Source: a bacterium
GTDB taxonomy: Bacteria > Pseudomonadota > Alphaproteobacteria > Rickettsiales > RI-342
Reading direction: 5' to 3'
Assembly (NCBI GenBank): GCA_016124905.1
Contig: WGMV01000009.1
Coordinates: 1 to 62,215, forward strand
DNA length: 62,215 bases
In this document: positions 9,217-18,647 of the stretch, in pieces
Layout of the letters: each line of letters opens with the position of its first letter
How positions within the stretch are numbered: position 1 is the first letter of the stretch
Position numbers and translations under genes: made by a program
The notes under the pieces: generated by a model
Database searches by the model: none
Seen by the model: only the letters and a program-made list of their open reading frames with translations
Told to the model about the DNA's origin: nothing

Positions 9217-11571
9217 ATGGCTATCAAAAAAATCGCGGTATTCGGCTCAGGCGTTATGGGCGCAGCCATTGCGGCCCATTGCGCCAATGCAGGGGCGGAA
9301 GTCACCCTGCTCGACATCGTGCCGAAAGACGCCGCCGACCGCAACCAGCTCGCCGCCGATGCCATCGCGCGCATGGTGAAAGCTTCGCCCTCTCCCTTTG
9401 CACACCCGAGCTTCGCCAAACGCATTACACCCGGCAATATCGAGGACGACATCGCCAACCTCGGCGACCATGACTGGATGATTGAAGCCATCGTTGAAAA
9501 GCTTGAGATCAAGCAATCGCTCTACAAAAAACTCTATGACATCCGCAAAAAAACCGCCGTCATCTCTTCCAACACCTCCACCCTGCCGCTGCATGAGCTG
9601 ACCAAGGGCATGCCGGATGACTTCCGTCAGCATTTCATGATCACCCATTTCTTTAACCCGCCGCGCTTCATGCCGCTGCTGGAACTCGTACCCGGAGAGG
9701 CCGATGCCAAACTGGTGAAGGAAGTTCGGGATTTCTGCGACATCGCCCTCGGCAAAGGCGTGGTAGACTGCAAGGATACCCCCGGCTTCATTGCCAACCG
9801 TATCGGCTGTTTCTGGCTGGTTGCCGGTTTGGTGGAAGCACTCAAACTCGGCATCTCGGTGGAAGAAGCCGACGCCGTCATGGGCAAGCCGCTGGGTTTC
9901 CCTAAAACCGGCATGTTCGGCCTCTACGATCTCATCGGCATCGATCTGATGCCCCTCATCGCCAAATCCATGCTGACCACCCTGCCTGACAATGACGAAT
10001 TCCGTAAAATCTACGCCGAGCCCGAACTCGTCACCAAAATGATTGCCGACGGCTATACCGGCCGCAAGGGCAAAGGCGGTTTCTACCGCATGGTCAAGGA
10101 CGAGAAGGGCGGCAAGAAGAAAGAGGTTATCAATCTCAAAACCGGTGACTACGCAAAACCGCAAAAGCCGCAGCTTGCAAGCGTGGAAGCTGCTCGCTCC
10201 GGCATAGCCAACCTCATGACCCACCCGGATATCGGCGGCCAATACGCCTGGGCCGTCATGCGCCAGACGCTCGCCTATGCCGCCTCCCTCATCCCGGAAA
10301 TCTCCGATTCCCTTAGCGATGTCGATGCCGCCATGCGCATGGGCTATAACTGGAAATACGGCCCTTTCGAACTCATCGACCGCTTCACTGCCGATGGCAA
10401 ATCCGGCCCCGCATGGTTTGCTGAAAAACTGAAAGCCGAAAAACTTCCCGTACCCTCCCTGCTGGAAAAAGCGGGTGACAAACCCCTTTACACAATCGAA
10501 AACAACCATCGCACGGTCATGACACCCAAAGGCGCGCGCGCGCCCATACCGCTCAAGCAGGATGCCTGGCAACTGGCCGACAAGGTGCGTGGCAAGGAAC
10601 CCTTGCTGAAAAACGCCAGCGCCCGCCTGTGGGACGTGGATGACGGCGTGCTTTGCATCGAGCTCACCTCCAAGATGAACAGTGTCGACCCCGACATCAT
10701 GACCATGATCGTGCAATCCGTGCAGGAAGTGCAGAAGCGTGGCGCCAAGGGTCTGATGATCGGCGGTGACGGCGAAAATTTCTCCGTCGGCGCCAACCTC
10801 AACCTGCTGCTCTTCGTCTCCAACGTCGCGGCGTGGGAACAGATCGACACCATCCTGAAACAAGGCCAGGATGCTTACATGACCATGAAATACGCTCCCT
10901 TCCCCGTCGTGGCCGCATTGGGCGGCATGGCGCTGGGTGGCGGCTGCGAAATGGTGCTTCATTGCGACGCCGTGCAGGCGCATCTGGAAAGCTATATCGG
11001 TCTGGTGGAAGTCGGCGTAGGCCTCGTCCCCGGTTGGGGTGGCTGCAAGGAAATGGCCCTGCGCTGGCTGCAGAACCCTCCCGCCGGCGGCCCCATCCCG
11101 CCGCTGGGCAAGGTGTTTGAAATGCTCGCCACCGGCAAGGTCTCAAATTCCGCCTACGATGCCATGGACATGCAGATCCTCCGCAAGCAAAGCCCCGCCG
11201 GCGGCGACCGCATCTCCATGAACCGCTCCCGCCTGCTGGCCGATGCCAAATCCCGCGTGCTGGAACTGGCCGACGGTTACACTCCGCCTTCGCCGCCTCC
11301 ATTGCACCTTCCCGGCCCATCGGCGTGCGAAACACTGATGTATGGCGCCGAAACCCTGCACGCGCAGGGCAAAGCCTCCGCGCATGATATGACAGTGGCG
11401 CATTACCTGGCCACTGTGCTTACAGGGGGCGATGTGGATGCGACAGATACGGTGAACGAACAGCACCTGCTCGATCTTGAGCGCCATGTGTTCATCCCGC
11501 TGTTAAAAACGCCGCAAACCCTGGCTCGCATCGAATACATGCTCGCCAACGGAAAACCATTGCGCAACTAG
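9217..11571 (+). CDS. fadN: 3-hydroxyacyl-CoA dehydrogenase/enoyl-CoA hydratase, FadN type
   Basis: 784 residues, strong ribosome site (AGGAGA). The order of domains is dehydrogenase first, hydratase last: an NAD-binding GSGVMG motif at residues 10-15, the dehydrogenase C-terminal domains to about 390, then a crotonase fold with the oxyanion motif ALGGGCEMVLHCD near 568 and GLVEVGVGLVPGWGG near 590. This order is that of FadN, opposite to FadB/FadJ, and the length fits FadN (about 790). It performs hydration and NAD-dependent oxidation of enoyl-CoA in beta-oxidation, with the thiolase upstream as partner. The duplicated C-terminal dehydrogenase segment (MRMGYNWKYGPFELID) is also seen. Confidence 0.92.
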   Translation: MAIKKIAVFGSGVMGAAIAAHCANAGAEVTLLDIVPKDAADRNQLAADAIARMVKASPSPFAHPSFAKRITPGNIEDDIANLGDHDWMIEAIVEKLEIKQSLYKKLYDIRKKTAVISSNTSTLPLHELTKGMPDDFRQHFMITHFFNPPRFMPLLELVPGEADAKLVKEVRDFCDIALGKGVVDCKDTPGFIANRIGCFWLVAGLVEALKLGISVEEADAVMGKPLGFPKTGMFGLYDLIGIDLMPLIAKSMLTTLPDNDEFRKIYAEPELVTKMIADGYTGRKGKGGFYRMVKDEKGGKKKEVINLKTGDYAKPQKPQLASVEAARSGIANLMTHPDIGGQYAWAVMRQTLAYAASLIPEISDSLSDVDAAMRMGYNWKYGPFELIDRFTADGKSGPAWFAEKLKAEKLPVPSLLEKAGDKPLYTIENNHRTVMTPKGARAPIPLKQDAWQLADKVRGKEPLLKNASARLWDVDDGVLCIELTSKMNSVDPDIMTMIVQSVQEVQKRGAKGLMIGGDGENFSVGANLNLLLFVSNVAAWEQIDTILKQGQDAYMTMKYAPFPVVAALGGMALGGGCEMVLHCDAVQAHLESYIGLVEVGVGLVPGWGGCKEMALRWLQNPPAGGPIPPLGKVFEMLATGKVSNSAYDAMDMQILRKQSPAGGDRISMNRSRLLADAKSRVLELADGYTPPSPPPLHLPGPSACETLMYGAETLHAQGKASAHDMTVAHYLATVLTGGDVDATDTVNEQHLLDLERHVFIPLLKTPQTLARIEYMLANGKPLRN

Positions 11572-12047
11572 AAAACCGCAGCGTGGCTGCCAGCACATAA
11601 TAAATCACCAGCCCGGCAGAGCGTGCCAGCGCACCGTCGTAATGAAGCCTGCCCCCCTGCACGCTCAGATGATCGGCAAGAACATCCTGGTTCCATCGAT
11701 CTGCGCGCTGATTTCTTCGATATCCTGATCGGTGATGCATTCCGGCGCGCGCACCACGAAGGTATCGTCATGGCATGGCGATCATGCCCTATGACCACAT
11801 AATGCATGTAATGCAGACCGCGCGGCGGACCCCTGCTTTATGCCAGATAAAGGACGGTTTCCCAGCAATACGGACATATAAACGCGCCTGTTGCGCTGCA
11901 ATATAAATATAATTGAGCGTGCCTCCGGAACAATATATGCTGCGGACATTCCAACCTAACTGAGAAAATACGTTTCACCACAAGGCGTTGACAGCATCAT
12001 CCACCGTATATTGCGTCGCAACATACTAGAAACATTGGATTTTTTTA
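11572..12047. other. Intergenic stretch with a possible decayed ORF
   Basis: 476 bases without a convincing gene. On the minus strand from 11820 to about 11580, stretches in three frames look protein-like in turn: MHYVVIGHDR, then DTFVVRAPECITDQDIEE, then a stretch starting QDVLADHLSVQGG. This would fit a small gene broken by frameshifts, but I cannot name a family. The right part (from about 11980) is the promoter region of the following gene. Confidence 0.3.
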
Positions 12048-12113
12048 ATGTTAGATTCAACGAACTGTCACAAAAGAATCCTATTCGTATCGGTAACTGC
12101 TCAAGGTGCCGAT

Positions 12114-12806
12114 ATGACTACCGATATTGCCGCTCCACTTAAGCTGTCACAGCTCGTTGATAAATCCATCCAGGACAATCAACCCTATTTTGACGACGAC
12201 GAACGGTACAACGAACAGCACCCCCCCAAAACCGCCCTCGCCTTGAGAGCATCGCCCGCGGTCATGGAGGCATTTGAGCAATTGCTCAATCAAGTGCATG
12301 ATGATCTGAATCCCGATGATGTCATCATTCACTACAGCACCAACGATGCTCTCGTTATCGAAGTGCCAAACCTTGGCGCATACCGCCTGTTGCAAACGAA
12401 AAGCATCAAGCCATCCGCCGGTTTCGTGCATCACCCGCTTGTCCGGGTCAGCATGGGTGATTTTCACCTGGAATGGTTGTCCTGGATGGACACGATGGCC
12501 GTCACGCAAGCCGATATAGACCTGCTCGATTCCGTCGCTCTGGAGCACGGCTATAAATACCGCGATAATAAAAACGGACGCGAAGGCAATTCCGGTCATC
12601 TGCCAGATGGTCAGGTACTTGCGCTGGATGGAACCTTCATACCGGAAACCAATCACGAGGAACTCAGCCACAATGAGCTTGTCGCGCTGAACAATCAGCG
12701 CCTTGCCCTTTATGGCGAGCGTGCCGCGAACATCCTCGCGCGTGCAGAGCATCTGATCGAATCGGCCAGACAGACCGATGGCATGACCGTAAACATACTG
12801 TACTGA
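12114..12806 (+). CDS. Unknown protein, about 230 residues
   Basis: Not recognised. I prefer the ATG at 12114 because AAGGTG lies six bases before it; an in-frame ATG at 12048 would give 252 residues. The sequence starts MTTDIAAPLKLSQLVDKSI, has no signal peptide or transmembrane segment, and no Cys from the chosen start. It is rich in Asp, Asn and His with a helical C-terminus (NNQRLALYGERAANILARAE). It stands alone between fadN and another orphan, with long spacers on both sides, and shares a promoter-region block with that next orphan. Confidence 0.7.
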   Translation: MTTDIAAPLKLSQLVDKSIQDNQPYFDDDERYNEQHPPKTALALRASPAVMEAFEQLLNQVHDDLNPDDVIIHYSTNDALVIEVPNLGAYRLLQTKSIKPSAGFVHHPLVRVSMGDFHLEWLSWMDTMAVTQADIDLLDSVALEHGYKYRDNKNGREGNSGHLPDGQVLALDGTFIPETNHEELSHNELVALNNQRLALYGERAANILARAEHLIESARQTDGMTVNILY

Positions 12807-12919
12807 TCAAAAACAAATGCCGGAGAACATGCACCGACTGCGTGCATGATTTATTCGTTGAAAATAAAGTTGAGCAACGGTTTTTGCAGCGCAACATATT
12901 ATAATAATTGAATTTATCG

Positions 12920-12971
12920 CCTCTACCGTTCAATAAAATGTAACAATTGAGTCCTATCAAAACGGTAGAGG
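12920..12971 (+). promoter_or_regulatory. Hairpin covering the ribosome site of the 12979 gene
   Basis: A perfect 11-bp inverted repeat, CCTCTACCGTT (12920-12930) and AACGGTAGAGG (12961-12971), with a 30-base loop. The GAGG ribosome-binding core of the ATG at 12979 is inside the 3' arm, so the folded form would hide it. Could be a translational switch; it is not a terminator (no T tract). Confidence 0.5.
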
Positions 12972-12978
12972 TAATACC

Positions 12979-13965
12979 ATGCCGTTACAGATCATCGACC
13001 TGCCCGAAGATGCCGCATCCCGTTATGAACGGTTCAGAGCGAATCACAGGGCGACCTACAGCGCGCAACATGCATTACCTGAAAACTGGGACGATTTTCT
13101 AAACGCGATAAACCTTGCCGCTGCTCATTTGAGTTCAAAACGCAATTATGAGCTGCACATTGCATTTAAGGATAATTGCCTGGCATTCAAACTCTGCCTG
13201 GAGGATCAGTCCAAAAAAGCCGATCACTGTTTTGAATTTTCCACCCATTATGATCACATCCCCTATGCGACCAATGGCAATGTCGTGGTTTCTCCCGCCC
13301 TGCAGGGTCACGGCCTAGGAACAGAAATGTTTTTGTTCAAAATATGGCTGGAACACCATCTCGGTTACAGCCACACCTCCATCAACATGACCGATGAGGG
13401 CATTGCCGCATGGACCGGCCTCGGCGCCATCATGTCGGATTTGGACTGGTGCCATTATTACCAGCCGGCCATCGTAAGGTTTTTGCATGAACACAGTCAG
13501 GATATACCGCGTCGCACCTGCGCACTTCTGGAAGATATCTCGCAGATAGATGACTCACGCTGTGCGTTTCTTGTGAAATCCATCAGAGATCCCATATGCA
13601 TTGGAGCAAAACAATACACCATCGGCAATTACCTTCTCAGCCATCCGGCAATCGATAACATCTTTATGGATATGGACGACGAGGAAGGCAGCCCCTTCTC
13701 CGAGCAGACCATACGCGGGCATTTTGTGTCGGATGCTCCCGGTGACGATAGTGATGTATCCGGTCCTAATTGTTCGGCCATTTTGTTTCATGCGGCTGAA
13801 ATGGAGAACAGGCGCAATTTTTCTCAAGGCATGCCGTATGAGGAATCGAGCAACCTGCTATACAGGATCGCCTCCGTTCTCCTCTCAAGCGCTTCGTCTT
13901 TTGATTTTTATTGCGAGCAGATAGCAGGCTACGAGGTCAATTCCATGCCCGCATGGCACATCTGA
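12979..13965 (+). CDS. Orphan protein with a GNAT-like core
   Basis: 328 residues, no named family recognised. Residues about 105-155 contain NVVVSPALQGHGLGTEMFLF followed 20 residues later by GIAAWTGLGAI; the QGHGLG matches the acyl-CoA binding motif A of GNAT proteins and the AWTGLGA resembles their C-terminal strand-helix. The N-terminal 100 and the C-terminal 170 residues show no match I know. No signal peptide. Convergent with rlmH, only two bases apart, and preceded by a hairpin over its ribosome site. An acetyltransferase role is inference from one motif. Confidence 0.7.
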   Translation: MPLQIIDLPEDAASRYERFRANHRATYSAQHALPENWDDFLNAINLAAAHLSSKRNYELHIAFKDNCLAFKLCLEDQSKKADHCFEFSTHYDHIPYATNGNVVVSPALQGHGLGTEMFLFKIWLEHHLGYSHTSINMTDEGIAAWTGLGAIMSDLDWCHYYQPAIVRFLHEHSQDIPRRTCALLEDISQIDDSRCAFLVKSIRDPICIGAKQYTIGNYLLSHPAIDNIFMDMDDEEGSPFSEQTIRGHFVSDAPGDDSDVSGPNCSAILFHAAEMENRRNFSQGMPYEESSNLLYRIASVLLSSASSFDFYCEQIAGYEVNSMPAWHI

Positions 13966-13967
13966 AC

Positions 13968-14426
13968 TTACACCTTGTGATAAGGATGTCCTTCCAGAAT
14001 GCTCCATGCCCGGTAAAGCTGCTCCGTCAACAGGATGCGCGCCAGCATGTGGGGCCAGGTGAGTTTGCCGAATGAAAGCAAGAGATGCGCCTGCTTGCGC
14101 AGCTCAGGATGGACACCTTCCGCTCCGCCAATCACAAACCCCAGATGCTGACAGCCCCCGTCACGCCAGTCACGCAGCTGATGCGCAAATTCAATACTGT
14201 CGGGGTTTTTACCCCGTTCATCGAGGATGACCAGCCGGTCCACCTTGCCAAGCGCCAGCTTCAAAAGCTCAGCCTCTTCACGTTGCAGTGCTTCGCCTTG
14301 CTGAGCTTTTTTCGCCACCACATCCTGCACCTGGATGGCCCATGGGCATCGCTTGAGATATTCATCGATAAGGGATTTCTGCGCAGCCTCTCGCATTTTG
14401 CCAACACAGGCGATGGTGATGCGCAT
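13968..14426 (-). CDS. rlmH: 23S rRNA (pseudouridine1915-N3)-methyltransferase RlmH
   Basis: 152 residues, the usual length. SPOUT-fold methyltransferase that methylates pseudouridine 1915 in helix 69 of 23S rRNA using S-adenosylmethionine. The knotted cofactor site is seen as GFVIGGAEGVHP (about residues 96-107), and the C-terminus LLTEQLYRAWSILEGHPYHK is the strongly conserved family ending. Downstream of and nearly touching an orphan gene (14429-14977), so probably in one transcript with it. Confidence 0.95.
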   Translation of the reverse strand: MRITIACVGKMREAAQKSLIDEYLKRCPWAIQVQDVVAKKAQQGEALQREEAELLKLALGKVDRLVILDERGKNPDSIEFAHQLRDWRDGGCQHLGFVIGGAEGVHPELRKQAHLLLSFGKLTWPHMLARILLTEQLYRAWSILEGHPYHKV

Positions 14427-14428
14427 GC

Positions 14429-14977
14429 TTATGCTTCGGGGTTCATGCTGGTGCGGTAAGCACCATAGGCATAATCGGCGGAATAAAGATAACGCGCCTC
14501 ACCCGATGCCGCAGGTGCCGGCATGGCCGGAATCGCGCTGGATTCACCTTCTTCATAAGGCGGCGCATTGTAAAGCAGCTGATCCTGAAGCGGATCAAGA
14601 AAGCTCTCACTGCCAATGGAAAAATTCTTCGGTCCATTGTTTTGAAGCGCCTGCTTGAACATGGCATCCACATCCGTGCCGCTCACCTGGCCTTGTGCAA
14701 ACATCTGTGCAAAAAACGGGGCGAAACCGAAAGGAATCACATAGCCTGGCAATGCAGGAACCGCTTCTGATTCCGCATCCTTTTCCTTCTCGGCACGAAT
14801 GGGCTGTTTGGAGTTCGGCTGCTGGCGTAAATTAAAATCGATGGCTTCATTATGGATGACGGGGGCCACGGCCGAAACAGGCATCATGCCGGCCACATGA
14901 CCAGTCGCGACCACACTCGCCAACGCTACTGGGGTTGGCGTCACGCTACCGGGAAGAGCGGGCGTGGCATTAAACAT
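14429..14977 (-). CDS. Unknown Pro/Ala-rich protein upstream of rlmH
   Basis: 182 residues from the ATG at 14977 (an in-frame TTG two codons earlier is less likely). Not recognised. Low-complexity Ala/Pro/Val N-terminus, then a central EKEKDAESEAV linker, a short hydrophobic piece (YVIPFGFAPFFAQMFAQG, residues about 80-97) and a Tyr-rich end (YLYSADYAYGAY). Probably partly disordered; no clear signal peptide. A perfect CtrA-type site sits about 48 bases upstream. Its stop is two bases from the rlmH ATG. Confidence 0.7.
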   Translation of the reverse strand: MFNATPALPGSVTPTPVALASVVATGHVAGMMPVSAVAPVIHNEAIDFNLRQQPNSKQPIRAEKEKDAESEAVPALPGYVIPFGFAPFFAQMFAQGQVSGTDVDAMFKQALQNNGPKNFSIGSESFLDPLQDQLLYNAPPYEEGESSAIPAMPAPAASGEARYLYSADYAYGAYRTSMNPEA

Positions 14978-15024
14978 GGTCAAACTCGGTCAATCAAAAA
15001 ATTTTTCAAATGCGTCTGGTTAAC

Positions 15025-15039
15025 TTAATACTATGTTAA
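15025..15039. promoter_or_regulatory. CtrA-type binding site TTAA-N7-TTAA
   Basis: TTAA TACTATG TTAA is an exact match to the CtrA consensus of alphaproteobacteria. It lies 48 bases upstream of the minus-strand orphan at 14977 and about 145 bases upstream of rpiB. It is nested in a larger palindrome, GGTTAAC-N10-GTTAACC (15018-15041). Cell-cycle control of the orphan and perhaps rlmH is inferred. Confidence 0.55.
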
Positions 15040-15183
15040 CCATAACACAAAATCAGGCATTTGTCAAACTATCCACAGGCTTGCCGGGCAGCCTCAAACA
15101 TCCATAAACAACTGTATCTTCAATTTGTTTCAGCTTGTTTACGGCCGCTTGCCGTCATTGGCGGCAAATGCTACATAGAGCCC

Positions 15184-15639
15184 ATGGATCTCTTTCCCAA
15201 TCTCCTGCCCATTGCCATCGGTGCCGACCATGCGGGCTTCAACCTGAAAACCGACCTCATCCGTTTCCTGAAAACGGAAGGGTTCACCGTGCTGGATGTC
15301 GGCACGAATGACGAAAGCTCCTGTGATTACCCTGATTATGCGCACGCACTGGCCAAAGCCATCGCCGCTAACAAAGCTGCCCGGGGCGTGCTGATCTGCG
15401 GTTCAGGCATTGGCATCAGCATCGCCGCCAACCGCCATCCGGAAATTCGCGCCGCCCTGGTGCGCAGCCCGGAGGAAGCCACCCTCGCCCGTCAGCATAA
15501 CGACGCCAACGTGCTGGTGCTGGGCGCGCGCTTTACCAATAACGATATCGCCAAAACTTGCCTTCAGGCCTTTTTATCAACCGATTTTGAAGGTGGCCGC
15601 CATGCCAAGCGGGTGGAGAAAATAAACCCTAAAACTTGA
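15184..15639 (+). CDS. rpiB: Ribose-5-phosphate isomerase B
   Basis: Start chosen at the ATG at 15184, giving 151 residues, the normal length for RpiB; the upstream in-frame extension to 15061 does not resemble the family. Interconverts ribose-5-phosphate and ribulose-5-phosphate in the pentose phosphate pathway. Signatures: IGADHAGF near the N-terminus, [17 protein letters not shown], and the active-site loop [15 protein letters not shown] carrying the catalytic Cys; [12 protein letters not shown] also fits. rpiB next to glyA is a common alphaproteobacterial arrangement. Confidence 0.93.
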   Translation: MDLFPNLLPIAIGADHAGFNLKTDLIRFLKTEGFTVLDVGTNDESSCDYPDYAHALAKAIAANKAARGVLICGSGIGISIAANRHPEIRAALVRSPEEATLARQHNDANVLVLGARFTNNDIAKTCLQAFLSTDFEGGRHAKRVEKINPKT

Positions 15640-15689
15640 CTTTTCGCCCTCCTCGGGCGACAGAACGCACGATATTCACAGGAGCCCTT

Positions 15690-16988
15690 ATGCCAGCCAC
15701 CGCGAAAAACCTGTCCGCCAGCGGCAACCCGTTTTTTACCCAGTCCCTAGCCGAGCGCGATCCCGAACTCGCCAAAGCCGTCTCCAAGGAACTGGTGCGC
15801 CAGCAAACGCAGATTGAACTCATCGCATCCGAGAACATCGTCTCACGCGCTGTGCTGGAAGCCCAAGGCTCGGTATTGACCAACAAATATGCCGAAGGCT
15901 ATCCCCACCGCCGCTATTACGGCGGCTGCGAATACGTGGATGTGGCGGAAGACCTGGCCATTGAACGTGCCAAGAAACTCTTCAAATGCAGTTATGCCAA
16001 CGTGCAGCCCCACTCCGGCGCGCAGGCCAACCAAGCCGTGTTCATGGCACTGCTGAAGCCGGGCGATACCATCCTCGGCATGGCATTGAACGCGGGTGGA
16101 CACCTCACGCACGGCGCTGCCCCCACGCAGTCCGGCAAATGGTTCCATGCCGTGCAATATGGCGTCAAGCAGAGCGACGGCCTCATTGACTACGTCGCCG
16201 TGGAAAAACTCGCGCTGGAACACAAGCCCCAGCTCATCATCGCCGGTGCTTCCGCCTACCCGCGTGTGATCGATTTCGCCAAATTCCGTGCTATCGCCGA
16301 TAAGGTAGGCGCATACCTGATGGCCGACATCGCACATTATTCCGGCTTGGTCGCCACCGGCAATTACCCCTCTCCCTTCCCGCATGTGCACGTGGCCACC
16401 ACCACCACGCACAAAACCCTTCGCGGCCCGCGCGGCGGCATGATCATGGCCGACGACGAGGATCTGGGTAAGAAGATCAACAGCGCCGTGTTCCCTGGCC
16501 TTCAGGGCGGCCCGCTGATGCATGTCATCGCCGCCAAGGCCGTCGCCTTCGGCGAAGCCCTCACGCCCGAATTCAAGGCCTATGGCAAACAAGTGCTGGC
16601 CAACGCCCGCAAGCTTGCCGCCAGCCTGCAATCCCGCGGCGTGGATATCGTCAGCGGCGGCACGGATTGCCACATGGTTCTGGTCGACCTCCGCTCCAAG
16701 AACGTCACCGGTAAGGACACCGAAATCGCCCTGGAACGCGCAGGCCTCACCTGCAACAAAAACTCCATCCCCTTTGATCCACAGCCCCCAGCCGTTTCCT
16801 CCGGCATCCGCCTGGGTTCCCCTGCTGGGACCACCCGTGGCTTCGGTGAGGCGGAATTCCACCAGATTGGCCAATGGATCGCCGATGTCATTGACGGCCT
16901 TGCCAAGAATGGCGAGCAAAACGGCGCGGTGGAAAAGCAGGTGCGCCAGGAAGTCGAAAAACTTTGTGCCGCATTTCCGATTTATTAA
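15690..16988 (+). CDS. glyA: Serine hydroxymethyltransferase
   Basis: 432 residues from the ATG at 15690, preceded by AGGAG at 15680-15684; the open frame upstream overlaps rpiB and is not family-like. PLP enzyme converting serine and tetrahydrofolate to glycine and 5,10-methylene-tetrahydrofolate. The PLP lysine is in [15 protein letters not shown] (about residue 240). The N-terminal [11 protein letters not shown] and [15 protein letters not shown] motifs are intact. Follows rpiB by 50 bases; the next gene nrdR begins after a 107-base gap, so a separate promoter there is possible. Confidence 0.97.
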   Translation: MPATAKNLSASGNPFFTQSLAERDPELAKAVSKELVRQQTQIELIASENIVSRAVLEAQGSVLTNKYAEGYPHRRYYGGCEYVDVAEDLAIERAKKLFKCSYANVQPHSGAQANQAVFMALLKPGDTILGMALNAGGHLTHGAAPTQSGKWFHAVQYGVKQSDGLIDYVAVEKLALEHKPQLIIAGASAYPRVIDFAKFRAIADKVGAYLMADIAHYSGLVATGNYPSPFPHVHVATTTTHKTLRGPRGGMIMADDEDLGKKINSAVFPGLQGGPLMHVIAAKAVAFGEALTPEFKAYGKQVLANARKLAASLQSRGVDIVSGGTDCHMVLVDLRSKNVTGKDTEIALERAGLTCNKNSIPFDPQPPAVSSGIRLGSPAGTTRGFGEAEFHQIGQWIADVIDGLAKNGEQNGAVEKQVRQEVEKLCAAFPIY

Positions 16989-17095
16989 GCCTTTACGGGT
17001 TATGGTAGCTCACGGCTAAGTAAACCCCCATATCTGGTGTAAACCTGGTGTGGGGTAAACTTTGGCCTTGGGATAACCAAATAGGCTAGACACCC

Positions 17096-17560
17096 ATGCG
17101 CTGCCCCTTCTGCGGTCATCACGACACGCAAGTAAAAGATTCCCGCCCGAGTGACGATGGCATGGCCATCCGCCGCCGGCGCTTCTGCCCTTCCTGCGAA
17201 TCGCGCTTCACCACATTCGAGCGTGTTCAGCTTCGCGAGCTCACCGTGGTCAAAAGCAGCGGCGAAAAACGCCCCTTCGACCGCGAAAAAATTGTTCGCT
17301 CTATCGAGATTGCCTGCCGCAAACGCCCGGTCAAGCCGGACCAGATCGAACAGCTGGTCAACAACATCGTCCGCCGCCTCGAGCGTTCCGGCGATTCGGA
17401 GATTCGTACCTCCACAATCGGGGAATACATCGTTGAAGGCTTGAAAGAGCTGGACCTCGTCGCTTATATTCGTTTCGCCTCCGTTTACCGTAACTTCCGC
17501 GAAGCGAAAGATTTTGAAGCGATTGTCGACGCACTCAGCAAACCCGCCGGAAGAGCTTAA
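17096..17560 (+). CDS. nrdR: Transcriptional repressor NrdR
   Basis: 154 residues, full length. Zinc-ribbon plus ATP-cone repressor of ribonucleotide reductase genes. Zinc ligands are the CPFC pair (C3, C6) and the CPSC pair (C31, C34); the ATP cone spans about 49-139 ([19 protein letters not shown] at its start). First gene of a tightly packed run nrdR-ribD-ribE-ribBX-ribH-nusB-thiL. The 107-base leader carries a short direct repeat (ctggtgtaaac, then ctggtgtggggtaaac) at about 17033-17059; I did not find a clear NrdR box. Confidence 0.96.
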   Translation: MRCPFCGHHDTQVKDSRPSDDGMAIRRRRFCPSCESRFTTFERVQLRELTVVKSSGEKRPFDREKIVRSIEIACRKRPVKPDQIEQLVNNIVRRLERSGDSEIRTSTIGEYIVEGLKELDLVAYIRFASVYRNFREAKDFEAIVDALSKPAGRA

Positions 17561-17573
17561 CCACCACGCATGG

Positions 17574-18644
17574 ATGAAACATGCCCTGCGGCTGGCCGAC
17601 CGCGTGCTTGGCCGCGCATGGCCTAATCCTGCCGTCGGCTGTGTCATCGTCAAAGATGGCCAGATCATCGGCACTGGCTTCACCCAGCCCGGCGGCCGCC
17701 CCCATGCCGAGACCATCGCCCTTAAACAGGCCGGGCCCCACGCCAAAGGCGCCACCCTCTACACCACGCTGGAGCCCTGCGCCCACCATGGCCGCACCCC
17801 GCCCTGCGCCGAAGCCCTGATTCAGGCTGGCATCGCCCATGTCGTCTCCGCCACGCGCGACCCCGACGCCCGCGTCAACGGCCAGGGCATCGCCATGTTG
17901 AAAGATGCACACATCCACGTGACCGAAGGCGCGGAAGAAAAAGCCGCCAAAGCCCAGAACCAAGGGTTTTTCCTGCGCACCACCCAGCAGCGCCCGTTGA
18001 TCGCCCTCAAAATCGCCAGTTCCATCGACGGCAGTATCGCCACGCGGGATGGCGAAAGTCAGTGGATTACCGGGGAAGCCTCCCGCCGCCATGCCCACGG
18101 GCTCCGCACCCGTTATGATGCCATCCTCACCGGCATCGGCACCGTACTGGCGGACGACCCGCTATTGACCTGCCGCCTGCCAGGCCTGGAGCATCATTCC
18201 CCTGTCCGCATCCTGCTGGACCGCAAATTGCGCCTCACGCCCGAGCATAAGCTGGTCCAGTCCCTGCAAAAAGCGCCTCTCTGGCTGGTGACCACCAGCG
18301 CGCAAGCATCCTCACCGGCCGCGCAAGGCTTTGCAAAAGCAGGCGTTACCGTCATCGATGGCGGCGACATGAAAGAGATTGAACCGGTCTTGAAACTGCT
18401 GGGAGAACGCGGCCTCACCCGCATCCTCGTGGAAGCCGGCATGCAGCTTTCCACCAGCCTGATCCGCGATAATCTGGTTGAGGAAGCCTGGTGGTACCAG
18501 GCCGCCACCCTGATGGGGCACGACGCCATGCCCGCCGTGGGCGAACTCAACCTTCAGAACCTGAGCAAGGCACTTCGCCTGCAGGTTACCGCCACTCAAC
18601 AGCTCGGCACCGACCTGCTGGTCCATCTGGCGAAAGGTAATTGA
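17574..18644 (+). CDS. ribD: Riboflavin biosynthesis deaminase/reductase RibD
   Basis: 356 residues from the ATG at 17574; TTG codons at 17514 and 17523, inside nrdR, are possible earlier starts because the family usually has about ten residues before this Met. Bifunctional: an N-terminal zinc deaminase (HAE at 44-46, PCAHHGRTPPC at 68-78) and a C-terminal NADPH reductase (from about residue 145, LKIASSIDGSIATRDGES). Converts diaminohydroxyribosylaminopyrimidine phosphate to the reduced ribitylamino product. Three bases separate it from ribE. Confidence 0.95.
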   Translation: MKHALRLADRVLGRAWPNPAVGCVIVKDGQIIGTGFTQPGGRPHAETIALKQAGPHAKGATLYTTLEPCAHHGRTPPCAEALIQAGIAHVVSATRDPDARVNGQGIAMLKDAHIHVTEGAEEKAAKAQNQGFFLRTTQQRPLIALKIASSIDGSIATRDGESQWITGEASRRHAHGLRTRYDAILTGIGTVLADDPLLTCRLPGLEHHSPVRILLDRKLRLTPEHKLVQSLQKAPLWLVTTSAQASSPAAQGFAKAGVTVIDGGDMKEIEPVLKLLGERGLTRILVEAGMQLSTSLIRDNLVEEAWWYQAATLMGHDAMPAVGELNLQNLSKALRLQVTATQQLGTDLLVHLAKGN

Positions 18645-18647
18645 ACC

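Noticed and set aside
9247-10983. Minus-strand frame of 578 codons opposite fadN
   Set aside because: Shadow of fadN in GC-rich coding DNA; the translation is His/Gly/Phe-rich without any domain.
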